In this document: positions 34,475 through 42,672 of the stretch, piece after piece
How positions within the stretch are numbered: position 1 is the stretch's first letter
Layout: every line of letters begins with the position of its first letter
Origin: Streptomyces colonosanans
Lineage (GTDB): Bacteria; Actinomycetota; Actinomycetes; Streptomycetales; Streptomycetaceae
DNA length: 64,000 nt
Assembly (NCBI RefSeq): GCF_001866645.1
Contig: NZ_MLYP01000049.1
Coordinates: 1 to 64,000, forward strand
Direction of reading: 5' to 3'
The notes under the pieces: model-generated
Databases searched by the model: none
What the model was told of the DNA's origin: nothing
The model's input: the letters and a program-made list of their open reading frames with translations, nothing else
Position numbers and translations under genes: made by a program

Positions 34475-35521
34475 CTACGGGGCGCGGTAGCCCTGGTCGG
34501 AGCCGTAGGGGTACTGCGGCTGGCCGTAGCCCTGGTAGTCCTCGTCCGAGCCGTACGGCTGCTGGGACTGCTCGGGCTGGTGAGGCTGCTGGTAGCCCTG
34601 GGGGTACTGCTGGTGGCCGTAGGCCTGGTGGGGGTCGTAGGGCTGCTGCGCCTGCGGGTGGACTCCCTGGCCCTGGTCGCCGTAGGCCTGGTTCTGGTCC
34701 CCGTAGGCCTGGTTCTGGCCGCCGTACGCCTGCCCCTGGCCGCCGTACCCGTGGTTCTGCTGCGGGTGGGCCCGCCCCACCGGGCGCAGCTGGGTCGTCG
34801 CGTCGTCCATGACCTGCGGCTGCTGCCACGGGGACGGCTGCTGCCAGGCCTCCGGCGTCGGTGCGGCCACCGGGTGCTCCGCGGCCTGAGGGGGGTTCTT
34901 CTCGGCCTTCGAGCGCGCCCGCAGGAACTCGATGGCGATCGGGACCACCGAGATGAGGACGATCAGGATGAGGATCGCCTCGATGTTGTTCTTGACGAAG
35001 TCGATGTTGCCCAGCCAGGAGCCGAGCAGCGTGACTCCGGCGCCCCACAAGGTGCCGCCGACGACGTTGAAGACCAGGAACGAGCGGTACCGCATGCCGC
35101 TGACGCCCGCGATGATCGGCGTGAACGTCCGCACGACGGGAACGAAGCGGGCCAGGATCAGGGACTTGGGGCCGTACTTCTCGAAGAACTCGTGCGCCTT
35201 GGTGACGTTCTCCTGCTTGAACAGGCGGGAGTCGGGGCGGTTGAAGAGCGAGGGACCGACCTTCTTGCCGAACATGAAACCGGCCTGGTCGCCGAGGATC
35301 GCGGCGACGCAGATCAACGCGACGGCCCCCCACAGCGGGAACTTCAACTGGTTCGACGTGATCAGCAGTCCACAGGTGAACAGCAGGGAGTCGCCCGGCA
35401 GGAAGAAGCCGATGAGCAGACCGGACTCGGCGAACACGATGAGGAGCAGGCCCCAGATACCGAAGTTGTCGAGGAGATAGTTCGGATCCAGCCAGCTCGG
35501 GCCGAGGGCAAGCGTCGTCAC
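34475..35521 (-). CDS. DedA family membrane protein with a repetitive Gln/Tyr/Gly tail
   Basis: 348 residues. Residues 1-205 are the DedA/SNARE-associated fold, with re-entrant segments and family motif FxGRF...R (here EKYGPKSLILARFVPVVRTFTPIIAGVSGM, cut for length), and four or more TM helices. DedA proteins are linked to lipid-carrier (undecaprenyl-phosphate) recycling and proton-driven transport. Residues ~210-348 are low-complexity: repeated QAYGDQ/QAYGGQ and many Tyr-Gln-Pro-Gly units in the cytoplasmic tail. The stop lies 5 bases from that of the convergent ThrE gene. The repeats are visible in the DNA too (34670-34745). Confidence 0.92.
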   Translation of the reverse strand: MTTLALGPSWLDPNYLLDNFGIWGLLLIVFAESGLLIGFFLPGDSLLFTCGLLITSNQLKFPLWGAVALICVAAILGDQAGFMFGKKVGPSLFNRPDSRLFKQENVTKAHEFFEKYGPKSLILARFVPVVRTFTPIIAGVSGMRYRSFLVFNVVGGTLWGAGVTLLGSWLGNIDFVKNNIEAILILIVLISVVPIAIEFLRARSKAEKNPPQAAEHPVAAPTPEAWQQPSPWQQPQVMDDATTQLRPVGRAHPQQNHGYGGQGQAYGGQNQAYGDQNQAYGDQGQGVHPQAQQPYDPHQAYGHQQYPQGYQQPHQPEQSQQPYGSDEDYQGYGQPQYPYGSDQGYRAP

Positions 35522-35672
35522 GGTTCCGGGCTCCTGAGGGGGTATGGACGGACGGCGGCGGTTCGCCCTCCGTGGTTCTGCCGCACAAAGCTATCAACGG
35601 ATGGTGTACACGCCCGGGTTCCATGGGCCCCCACGGGGTACCCCGGGGTCCTGGCTGTGTCAGTCTGTGCCC

Positions 35673-36038
35673 ATGAGCATCGAGGAATACGGCGGCGGCC
35701 AGGGACCCCAGTCGGACGTGCTGGTCGTGACGACGAACGACATGCCCGGCTACCGCGTGGAAAAGGTCATCGGCGAGGTCTTCGGGCTGACGGTGCGCTC
35801 GCGGCACCTGGGCAGCCAGATCGGCGCGGGGCTGAAGTCGATGATCGGCGGTGAACTCAAGGGGCTCACCAAGACACTGGTGCAGACCCGCAACCAGGCC
35901 ATGGAGCGGCTCATCGAGCAGGCACGCGCGCGTGGCGCCAACGCGGTGCTGGCGTTCCGCTTCGATGTCACCGAGGCGGCGGACGTGGGCACGGAGGTCT
36001 GCGCGTACGGGACGGCCGTGGTCGTCGTCCAGCAGTAG
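35673..36038 (+). CDS. YbjQ family (heavy-metal-binding domain) protein
   Basis: 121 residues from ATG 35673. The family core is LVVTTNDMPGYRVEKVIGEVFGLTVRSRH, GGELKGLTKTLVQTRNQAMERLIEQA and GANAVLAFRFD, matching the small YbjQ/UPF0145 fold that forms a pentamer. The name 'heavy-metal-binding' is historical and without a clear role. It ends at a large bidirectional terminator shared with tipA. Confidence 0.9.
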   Translation: MSIEEYGGGQGPQSDVLVVTTNDMPGYRVEKVIGEVFGLTVRSRHLGSQIGAGLKSMIGGELKGLTKTLVQTRNQAMERLIEQARARGANAVLAFRFDVTEAADVGTEVCAYGTAVVVVQQ

Positions 36039-36044
36039 CCCGAC

Positions 36045-36083
36045 CGGTAAGGGGCGCCGGCTCGTGACCGGCGCCCCTTACCG
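36045..36083. terminator. bidirectional terminator between the ybjQ-like gene and tipA
   Basis: A 16-bp perfect stem, CGGTAAGGGGCGCCGG (36045-36060) with its complement (36068-36083), and a 7-base loop, placed between two convergent stops. Confidence 0.9.
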
Positions 36084-36845
36084 TCATCCCTCGTGGCGGG
36101 CGGCGTTGGTGAGGATCGCTTCCTTGAGGTGCTCGGCGAAGCCCGGCCGCAGCGCGTCGTAGTGAGCCTTGAAGCGCTCGTCCGCGACGTACATCTCCGC
36201 CATGCACCGGTGCATGGCGTACGGGCACTCGAAGAACCACTTGCCCATGTGCCGCCGGTGCTCCTCGGCCAGGTCCATGGCCAGGCCCCCGGTCGGCGAC
36301 TCACCGGCGGCAACCGCTGCGGCGTAGCGGTCGTTCCAGGCGTCGGTCTCGGCCTGCATCCGCTGCCAGTCCTCCTTGGTGTAGCGGGCGGCGCGGCGCT
36401 GCGACTCGGCGTAGGCCTCCGTGCCGCCCCAACGCCGCTCGGTCTCCTCGGCGTACTTCTCGGGGTCGTCGTCCCCGAATACCTCGAACCTCTCCTCGGG
36501 CGTGAGATTGATGCCCATCCTGCGTGCCTCCATGGCCTGCTCCACGGCCGCGGCCATCTTCTGCAACTTCTCGATCCGGGCAGTCAGCAGCTCGTGCTGG
36601 CGGCGCAGGTGCGCACGGGGGTCCGTGCCCGGGTCGTCGAGCAGTGCCGCGACCTCTTCGAGCGGGAAGCCGAGCTCCCGGTAGAACAGGATCTGCTGCA
36701 GCCGGTCGAGGTCGGCGTCGTTGTAACGCCGGTGGCCCGCGTGGCTGCGCCCGCCCGGAACGAGCAGGCCGATCTCGTCGTAGTGGTGCAGCGTGCGCAC
36801 GGTCACGCCGGCGAAACCGGCCACCTGGCCCACCGAGTAACTCAC
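36084..36845 (-). CDS. tipA: MerR-family thiopeptide-responsive activator TipAL (with internal TipAS start)
   Basis: GTG 36845 gives 253 residues, exactly the length of S. lividans TipAL. Residues 1-70 are the MerR winged helix (VGQVAGFAGVTVRTLHHYDE), 75-105 the dimerising coiled coil, and 110-253 the TipAS globin-like drug-binding domain. The internal ATG for TipAS is Met110 (MGINLTPEERFEV; codon 36516-36518). Both known cysteines are in place: Cys207 and Cys214 in FECPYAMHRC; Cys214 is the reported covalent attachment point of thiostrepton. TipAL-drug complexes activate the tipA promoter; TipAS traps the antibiotic. Cys and length agreement leaves little doubt. Confidence 0.97.
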   Translation of the reverse strand: MSYSVGQVAGFAGVTVRTLHHYDEIGLLVPGGRSHAGHRRYNDADLDRLQQILFYRELGFPLEEVAALLDDPGTDPRAHLRRQHELLTARIEKLQKMAAAVEQAMEARRMGINLTPEERFEVFGDDDPEKYAEETERRWGGTEAYAESQRRAARYTKEDWQRMQAETDAWNDRYAAAVAAGESPTGGLAMDLAEEHRRHMGKWFFECPYAMHRCMAEMYVADERFKAHYDALRPGFAEHLKEAILTNAARHEG

Positions 36846-36881
36846 TTCCGCTCCCTTCCGAGTACGCACTCCAGGCTGAGG

Positions 36882-36898
36882 CCTCACGCCACGTGAGG
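36882..36898 (-). promoter_or_regulatory. tipA operator-like inverted repeat
   Basis: Arms CCTCACG (36882-36888) and CGTGAGG (36892-36898) around 3 bases, 37 bases before the tipA start. Streptomyces tipA promoters carry a similar CCTCACGT...GTGAGG dyad (from memory) bound by TipAL. Confidence 0.75.
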
Positions 36899-36914
36899 TG
36901 CAAGCGGAAATCCC

Positions 36915-37124
36915 GTGGAACGCCAAGACCCGCTGGTACCCGCCTACACCTTCCCGGCCAACCGCCAGGATCTGTCCGTGCTGCGGATCGTGTGCCGCAA
37001 CGGCTTCTCGACGGACCTCGCCGATCTGCTCGTCGAGAACCTGACCCTCCTACTGCCCGAACTGCGGCGGCAGCCGCACACGTTGACACGGGACAAGGCG
37101 GCGGCCACGAGCTTCCACCACTGA
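36915..37124 (+). pseudogene. remnant: C-terminal ~60 residues of glutamate decarboxylase
   Basis: The frame encodes VPAYTFPANRQDLSVLRIVC, then RNGFSTDLADLLVENL and ends SFHH: the last segment of actinobacterial GadB-type glutamate decarboxylases, which are ~470 residues and end similarly. Nothing upstream of ~36915 matches; tipA's promoter begins there. So >85% of the gene, including the PLP lysine, has been deleted and the stub is probably not expressed. Identification is from memory of the family C-terminus. Confidence 0.75.
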
Positions 37125-37246
37125 CGCCACCGCGCCGTGCCGCCGGCACAGCCCCGGGGCACGGCCGCCCGAACCTCCGCTCGCACGGATGGTCAGGACC
37201 CGGCTGTCGGACAGTCCGGGTCCAGGCGGTCGGCTCCTCCGCGGAC

Positions 37247-37786
37247 TCAGTCCGCCCGCTCCATGGCCACCAGCTCGAACGCCGTCTTCCCGTCCAGCGA
37301 CTCGCGAATGATGTCGGCGTGGCCGGCGTGCCGGGCGGTCTCCCGGATCAGATGCAGACACACCCAGCGCACAGAGACGCGCTCGGCGGGCGGGAACCAG
37401 GGGTCGTTCGGCAGCGGGAAGGTGTCGTCGAGGCTCGGCACCGACCGGACGTACGCCTCCGTCTCCGCAGCGACCTTCTCCCAGTACGCCAGTTGCGAGG
37501 CGACGGACTCGTCGCCGCCGAGCTGGAAGCACTCATGCCAGTTCGACTCGTCGCGCTTGACCGCCGGCGGCTCCTGCTTCGCCCGGGCGATCCAGCCCTG
37601 CTCGGTCTCGGCAACGTGCTTGACCAGCCCACCGAGGGACAACTCGCTCGCGCTCGGGCGGGTCCGGGCCTGCTCCTCGGTCAGCCCGAGCAACGCCCTC
37701 CGGATTCCGCCGCGTTGCTCCTCCAGAAACGCCAGCAGTGCGCCACGCTCGTCGCCCTGTGTCTCGGCTCGCACGTGAGTGACCAT
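37247..37786 (-). CDS. DinB-like / DUF664 family protein
   Basis: 179 residues from ATG 37786 with AAAGGCGG upstream. The four-helix bundle of DinB_2/DUF664 proteins is suggested by LAFLEEQRGGIRRALLGLT, LGGLVKHVAETEQGW and the C-terminal segment SVRWVCLHLIRETARHAGHADIIRESLDGK (in pieces). The His of VKHVAETE and the two His of RHAGHADIIRE are the usual metal ligands. Many such actinobacterial proteins are mycothiol-dependent S-transferases; this one's substrate is unknown. Confidence 0.9.
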   Translation of the reverse strand: MVTHVRAETQGDERGALLAFLEEQRGGIRRALLGLTEEQARTRPSASELSLGGLVKHVAETEQGWIARAKQEPPAVKRDESNWHECFQLGGDESVASQLAYWEKVAAETEAYVRSVPSLDDTFPLPNDPWFPPAERVSVRWVCLHLIRETARHAGHADIIRESLDGKTAFELVAMERAD

Positions 37787-37982
37787 GACCGGCCGCCTTT
37801 CGTCGGGTTCATCGGTTCTCGCACCTGACACCGACGACACTAGAGGGCATTGAGGTCAGATTCTGTCCGCAATAGCTGCCTCCTGCTCCGCGTCTACGAC
37901 TGCCCGCCGAAAAGGCAGCGGCCATCCACCGCTGACCGCCTCACACAAGACGTTGCTGACCTGCGGGCGCGATAAGGGGGCG

Positions 37983-38012
37983 GGTCGGGCCGGCGTCTGA
38001 GCCGGCCCGACC
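37983..38012 (-). terminator. terminator after the aldehyde dehydrogenase gene
   Basis: 12-bp stem GGTCGGGCCGGC (37983-37994) / GCCGGCCCGACC (38001-38012), 6-base loop, 15 bases past the gene's stop on the minus strand. Confidence 0.8.
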
Positions 38013-38027
38013 TTCACACCTCACACC

Positions 38028-39488
38028 TCAGAACGGGAAGCGGCTCCGCCCGTGCTGCACCGAGATCCACTTCTGTGTGGTGAACGCCTCGGTCGTCGTC
38101 TCGCCGTTCAGGCGGCCGATGCCCGAGTGCTTCTCGCCGCCGAAGGGGACCAGCGGCTCGTCGTGGACCGTGCCGTCGTTCACGTGGAACATTCCCGTGT
38201 CGATCTGCTGGGCGAAGGCCACGCCGCGCTCGATGTCGCCGGTGTGAACGGCGCCGCTGAGACCGTACGGGGTGTCGTTGACGATCCGGACGGCCTCCTC
38301 CTCGCCGTCGAACGGGATGAGGAAGGCGACAGGGCCGAAGACCTCCTGCTGGAGCAGGGCGGAGCCGGCGGGCACGTCCGTCAGGATGGACGGGGCGACC
38401 AGGTTGTCGGTGGTGGTGCCGTGCACCAGCGCCGTCGCGCCCTCGGCGATCGCCTGCTCGACCGCGCCGGACACCGCGGTCGCCTGGGCGGAGTTGATCA
38501 CCGGGCCGATGATCGTCTGCGGGTCGCGCGGGTCGCCGACCTTCAGCGACTCCACCTTGGCGACGAACTTCTCGGTGAACTCGTCGGCGATCGAACGGTC
38601 CACGAGGACACGGTTGGCGGCCATGCAGACCTGACCCTGGTGCACGTACCGGCTGAAGACGGCGGCGTCGACCGCGTAGTCGATGTCCGCGTCGTCCAGC
38701 ACCACCAGCGCGCTGTTGCCGCCGAGTTCGAGGACGGACCGCTTGAAGAGCGAGGCGCAGACGGTGGCGACATGGCGGCCGACCTTGTCGGAGCCGGTGA
38801 AGGAGATGACCTTCGGAATCGGGTGCTCCAGGAACGCGTCACCGATCTCCGCTATGTCCGTGATCAGGACGTTCAGCAGGCCGCCCGGCAGCCCCGCCTC
38901 CTCGAAGATCTTCGCGACCAGGGTGCCGCCGGCGATCGGCGTGTTCTGGTGCGGCTTGAGCACCACCGCGTTGCCGAGCGCCAGCGCCGGGGCGACAGAC
39001 TTGATCGACAGCAGGAAGGGGAAGTTGAACGGGCTGATCACGCCGACGACGCCGACGGGCACGCGGTAGAGACGGTTCTCCTTGCCGTCGACCGGCGACG
39101 GGAGGATCTTGCCCTCGGGGCGCAGCGCCAGCTGGATCGACTCGCGCAGGAACTCCTTGGCGAGGTGCAGCTCGAAGGCGGCCTTCAGGTGGGTGCCGCC
39201 CAGTTCGGCGATGATCACCTCGGTGATCTCGGCCTCGCGGTCCTCGACGATCCTGAGCGCCCTCTCGAACACGGCGCGACGGGTGTACGCGTTGGTGGCG
39301 GCCCACTCCTTCTGGGCGGCCGCGGCGGCCCGGTAGGCCTCGTCGACCTCGTCGACCGTGGCTGTCGTGATCGACGCCAGCTTCTCACCGTCGTACGGGT
39401 TGAAGTCGATGATGTCCCAGGAGCCTTTGCCCGTGCGCCACTCGCCGCCGATGTACTGCTGAGCAAGATCGGTGAAGTAGGACGACAT
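38028..39488 (-). CDS. aldehyde dehydrogenase (benzaldehyde/vanillin-type)
   Basis: NAD(P)-dependent oxidation of an aldehyde to the acid. 486 residues from ATG 39488 (GAGGGA upstream). Motifs: the N169-region GVISPFNFPF, cofactor-binding FTGSDKVGRHV, catalytic Glu in VLELGGNSALVV, catalytic Cys in GQVCMAANRVLV, and EVFGPVAFL. Overall pattern is closest to aromatic aldehyde dehydrogenases (benzaldehyde, vanillin), but substrate cannot be set from motifs. It has no operon partner. Confidence 0.9.
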   Translation of the reverse strand: MSSYFTDLAQQYIGGEWRTGKGSWDIIDFNPYDGEKLASITTATVDEVDEAYRAAAAAQKEWAATNAYTRRAVFERALRIVEDREAEITEVIIAELGGTHLKAAFELHLAKEFLRESIQLALRPEGKILPSPVDGKENRLYRVPVGVVGVISPFNFPFLLSIKSVAPALALGNAVVLKPHQNTPIAGGTLVAKIFEEAGLPGGLLNVLITDIAEIGDAFLEHPIPKVISFTGSDKVGRHVATVCASLFKRSVLELGGNSALVVLDDADIDYAVDAAVFSRYVHQGQVCMAANRVLVDRSIADEFTEKFVAKVESLKVGDPRDPQTIIGPVINSAQATAVSGAVEQAIAEGATALVHGTTTDNLVAPSILTDVPAGSALLQQEVFGPVAFLIPFDGEEEAVRIVNDTPYGLSGAVHTGDIERGVAFAQQIDTGMFHVNDGTVHDEPLVPFGGEKHSGIGRLNGETTTEAFTTQKWISVQHGRSRFPF

Positions 39489-39632
39489 GTGATCCCTCAA
39501 TCCCTTGCAGCCGAAGCAGACACCCGTTCACGTACGCGTGATCACGTCGTGACCTGATCGAACGTCATCGTACTTGCGTACAAGGCGAGTTGGAGAAGGC
39601 CTCGGGCTCCTTCGCGAAGACGCCGAAGAGCC

Positions 39633-40493
39633 TCAGGAAAGCTGGAGCAGCCCCCGCAGCAGATCGCGGCTCTCGGCCGACCCGGGGCTGTCCTGCTGCA
39701 GCTGCTTCAGCGCCGCCTCGTACTGGCTGACGTCCTCGCGTTTGTCCAGGTAGAGCGCGCTCGTGAGCTGTTCCAGGTAGACCACGTCGGACAGGTCGGA
39801 CTCGGAGAAGCTCAGGATGGTGAAGGAGCCGCTCTCGCCGGAGTGCCCGCCGAAACTGAACGGCATGATCTGAAGTCGTACGTTCGGGCGCTCCGAGACG
39901 TCGATCAGGTGCTGGAGCTGGCCGCGCATCACCGCCCGGTCGCCATAGGGGCGGCGCAGGGCGGCCTCGTCGAGGACCACATGGAACTCCGTGGCGTTCT
40001 CCGAGACCAGGCACTTCTGTCGCTCCAGCCGCAGCGCCACCCGGCGGTCGATGTCGGCGGCGGCACCCTTCATGCCCCGGGACACGACCGCGTGCGCGTA
40101 GGCCTCGGTCTGCAGCAGGCCGTGCACGAACTGGACCTCGTAGGACCGGATGAGGTGCGCCGCGCCCTCCAGGCCGACGTACGTCGGGAACCAGCTCGGC
40201 AGGACGTCCGAGTAGCTGTGCCACCACCCGGCGACGTTGGCCTCCTTCACGAGGGAGAGCAGGGAGGTGCGTTCGGCCTCGTCGGTGATTCCGTACAACG
40301 TCAGCAGGTCCTCGACATCGCGCGTCTTGAAGCTAACCCGTCCCAACTCCATGCGGCTGATCTTCGACTCCGAAGCCCGGATCGAGTAGCCGGCCGCCTC
40401 TCTGGTGATGCCACGCGTCTCCCGTAGGCGCCTGAGATGGGATCCCAGCAGAATGCGCCGCACCACCGACCCACTCGAGTCCCCAGCGCCCAC
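39633..40493 (-). CDS. XRE-family regulator with DUF5753 domain (WhiJ-like)
   Basis: 286 residues from GTG 40493, which has GGGAGG 9 bases upstream; the frame's longer extension to 40931 lacks family similarity. N-terminal helix-turn-helix at ~10-70: LRRLRETRGITREAAGYSIR and ASESKISRMELGRVSF. The rest is the DUF5753 domain of WhiJ/AbaA-type proteins (VPYEVQFVHGLLQTEAYAHAV region, RRVALRLERQKCL, and HLIDVSERPNVRLQIMPFSFGGH). It is divergent from the ATPase/DUF397 genes and forms the standard Streptomyces trio with them. Confidence 0.93.
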   Translation of the reverse strand: MGAGDSSGSVVRRILLGSHLRRLRETRGITREAAGYSIRASESKISRMELGRVSFKTRDVEDLLTLYGITDEAERTSLLSLVKEANVAGWWHSYSDVLPSWFPTYVGLEGAAHLIRSYEVQFVHGLLQTEAYAHAVVSRGMKGAAADIDRRVALRLERQKCLVSENATEFHVVLDEAALRRPYGDRAVMRGQLQHLIDVSERPNVRLQIMPFSFGGHSGESGSFTILSFSESDLSDVVYLEQLTSALYLDKREDVSQYEAALKQLQQDSPGSAESRDLLRGLLQLS

Positions 40494-40788
40494 TTCTGTC
40501 AGCCTCCCCAACGTCTTCGGACCCGCGCAGTCTGCCACTAAAACACTTCGAGCAGTACTCGTCCGGTTACAGATAGGAAAAGCGGCCAAGTTGAGCCAGA
40601 AGGACGGGTCGGGCAGGGCACGCAAGAGAGAAGAAAGTGACAGAAGAAACGAACAGAAAGCGGCACGGGAGGGACCAATTCCGGCGCGTGCACGTGCATC
40701 TGCCCTTGCATCTGCTTGGCGCATCCGAAACCATGGTCTTGCGCCACCGCTGCATCGCCACGACCGCGAACACCCGGGAGTGCCTCGC

Positions 40789-41298
40789 ATGGGGACGAAT
40801 GGATCGACCATGCTCGAGCCCTTACGGCAGGGACTTCCGCCGCTCGACCTCGCGACCGTGTCCAGCGCCGCCTCCTGCGCTCTACCCTCCCGCCTCGAAG
40901 CGGTGCGCGAGGCACGGCAGTTCACCCGCATGACGCTCGGTCAGTGGGATGTGGGCGACCGCAACGACGACGTCTGCCTCGTGGTCTCCGAACTCGTGAC
41001 CAACGCGCTGCGCCACGCGATGCCCTGCCCCACCGCGCTCGCGGACGAGCAGGATCCGCCGGTCCGGCTGCACCTGATGCGCTGGACCGCGCGCCTGGTG
41101 TGCGCTGTGCGCGACCCCAGTCTCGAGGGCCCGGTCGCGGGCGACTCGGAGGACTTCTCGGCGGAGTCGGGGCGCGGGCTGTTTCTGGTGGACTCGTTCG
41201 CCGACAGCTGGGGCTGGCACCCACTGGCGGGCACACTGACCGGCAAGGCGGTCTGGGCGCTGTTCCAGCTGCCGTGCGCGCCGGTATACGCAGAGTGA
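40789..41298 (+). CDS. ATP-binding protein of the anti-sigma / histidine-kinase-like ATPase family
   Basis: 169 residues from ATG 40789 (GGGAG upstream). The HATPase_c fold has VVSELVTNALRHA (N box; about residue 65) and SGRGLFLVDSFADSWGW (G box). There is no kinase dimerisation domain, so like SpoIIAB/RsbW-type ATPases it may bind a partner rather than phosphorylate DNA-linked regulators. It lies between the XRE regulator (divergent) and the DUF397 gene (convergent). The segment LPSRLEAVREARQFTRMTLGQW is the usual N-terminal helix of these proteins. Confidence 0.9.
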   Translation: MGTNGSTMLEPLRQGLPPLDLATVSSAASCALPSRLEAVREARQFTRMTLGQWDVGDRNDDVCLVVSELVTNALRHAMPCPTALADEQDPPVRLHLMRWTARLVCAVRDPSLEGPVAGDSEDFSAESGRGLFLVDSFADSWGWHPLAGTLTGKAVWALFQLPCAPVYAE

Positions 41299-41337
41299 CA
41301 TCCGCGGTTTTTTTCTCAGGCCGCTGTTCTCCGCATG

Positions 41338-41586
41338 TCACCCGATCAGGTGGTCGAACTCGCCATCCTTGATGCCCAGCAACATCGCTTCTATCTCCGC
41401 ACGGGTGTAGACCAGAGCGGGTCCGTCGGGGAAGCGGGAATTGCGTACCGCCACGTCGCCCCCGGGCAGCCGGGCGAACTCCACGCACGCCCCCTGGGAG
41501 TTGCTGTGCCGGCTCTTCTGCCAGGCCACCCCGTGCAGTTCGGTCGCAGCCATGCCGTTGTACACGTCGTACACGTCGTGGTCCAC
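41338..41586 (-). CDS. DUF397 protein (WhiJ-partner type)
   Basis: 82 residues from GTG 41586 (GGGGGAG 6 bases upstream); the frame starts earlier at 41640. The DUF397 core is AWQKSRHSNSQGACVEFARLPGG, DVAVRNSRFPDGPALVYTRAEIEAML and the end HLIG. Such small proteins act with XRE-DUF5753 partners in developmental control (BldB belongs to the same family). It is convergent with the ATPase gene. Confidence 0.9.
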   Translation of the reverse strand: MDHDVYDVYNGMAATELHGVAWQKSRHSNSQGACVEFARLPGGDVAVRNSRFPDGPALVYTRAEIEAMLLGIKDGEFDHLIG

Positions 41587-41799
41587 AGGTCGCTCCCCCG
41601 ATGGTGCAGTGGCTGGTGTGGCCATTGATGCAACGGTCAACTGCCCCGGATCATAACGTCGTTCACGTGCAGATGCGCGCGCAGATGCACGTGCACGCGG
41701 GGTGTTCCCGCGATTACAGCTTTTGCAGTCCGTTGACTACCACGGGGCAGTCGTCCGACTACGGTCCGTCACTCGACTCTGCTCCGGGGCTTGCCTCGC
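41587..41799. other. intergenic stretch before the SRPBCC remnant
   Basis: No gene seen. Together with 41800-42147 it forms a 561-base gap, of which part is the decayed gene fragment below. The upstream side should hold the DUF397 promoter. Confidence 0.4.
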
Positions 41800-41997
41800 C
41801 TGCGACCTCCAGCCCCCGCCCGTGATCTTCCGCGCCCTCACCTGTGCCGGGCCGTCCGGGTCGAATCCTTCGTGCACCAAGAAGAGACGCGTACGGCGTC
41901 CTTCCTGTTCCACTCTCCACGCGTCGGCTCTGCGCCCGAGGTTGCCGGAGTCGGCGTCGGCCCATCTCACCCGCGGTATCCGCCGGGGCTCATCCGC
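41800..41997 (-). pseudogene. remnant of an SRPBCC/AHSA1-like protein
   Basis: On the minus strand the frame reads ADEPRRIPRVRWADADSGN..., then RTRLFLVHEGFDPDGPAQVR and RKITGGGWRS. This resembles the C-terminal half of START/AHSA1-fold proteins of Streptomyces. The sequence before residue ~46 of the frame is not family-like, and the tail after GGGWRS is out of pattern, so both ends are lost. Identification is by recall of the family. Confidence 0.5.
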
Positions 41998-42147
41998 GAG
42001 AACCCTCACGTCAGGCCGACCGCACGCAAAAGTCCGGACATCTGCCGCCGAGCACGCGTACGCCGGACACCGCCCGGCGTCGCACGTCCTCCTGGTAGCT
42101 TGCTGCGATCGTCCCGACGACGCCATCGGCACCCTGGGGAGACTTCA

Positions 42148-42666
42148 GTGACTTCGGCGACCCATGTCATGCGCCGGCAGGCTCGCATCGCGCTCGCGGT
42201 CGCGGTCGCGGGTGTTTCGACCGCGCTCCTGCTGGCCGGTTGCAGCAGCGACTCCGGGGACGGCGCGACCTCGACGCCGAGCACGTCCACGGCCACAGCC
42301 ACGGCCACGGCGGACACCGGTGGCGACTCCGGCACCCCCGACGCCAAATCCGGGAAGCTGGAGGGGAGTTGGCTGGCCACGACCGGCGGCAAGGCCGTGG
42401 CACTGGTGATCACCGGCAAGCAGGCCGCGCTCTTCGCGACGGGCGGCGCGGTGTGCAGCGGGACCGCCGGCGAGGAGTCAGGCATGCAGATGATCCGCCT
42501 CAAGTGCACGGACGGCAGCAAGGACCGCGGCATCGGCATGGTCGACTCCGTGGACTCCACGAGCATGAAGGTGACGTGGGAGGGCGGCGTCGGCGCGGAG
42601 ACGTACACGAAGTCCGAGGGCGGCCAACTGCCCAGCGGTCTGCCGACGGCTGGCCTCGGTTCCTGA
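42148..42666 (+). CDS. putative lipoprotein
   Basis: 172 residues from GTG 42148 with GGGGAG 6 bases upstream. Signal peptide with lipobox LLAGC (cysteine about residue 31), then a Ser/Thr/Ala-rich linker and a small beta-rich domain (GKLEGSWLATTGGKAVALVITGKQ; two Cys in CSGTAG and RLKCTDGS that could pair). Secreted and attached to the membrane outer face. No function recognised. Convergent with the FUSC gene, the stops being 7 bases apart. Confidence 0.85.
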   Translation: MTSATHVMRRQARIALAVAVAGVSTALLLAGCSSDSGDGATSTPSTSTATATATADTGGDSGTPDAKSGKLEGSWLATTGGKAVALVITGKQAALFATGGAVCSGTAGEESGMQMIRLKCTDGSKDRGIGMVDSVDSTSMKVTWEGGVGAETYTKSEGGQLPSGLPTAGLGS

Positions 42667-42672
42667 TCGCGC

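Noticed and set aside
40494..40931. N-terminal extension of the XRE regulator to 40931
   Set aside because: The extra residues lack family similarity; the GTG at 40493 has a good ribosome-binding site.
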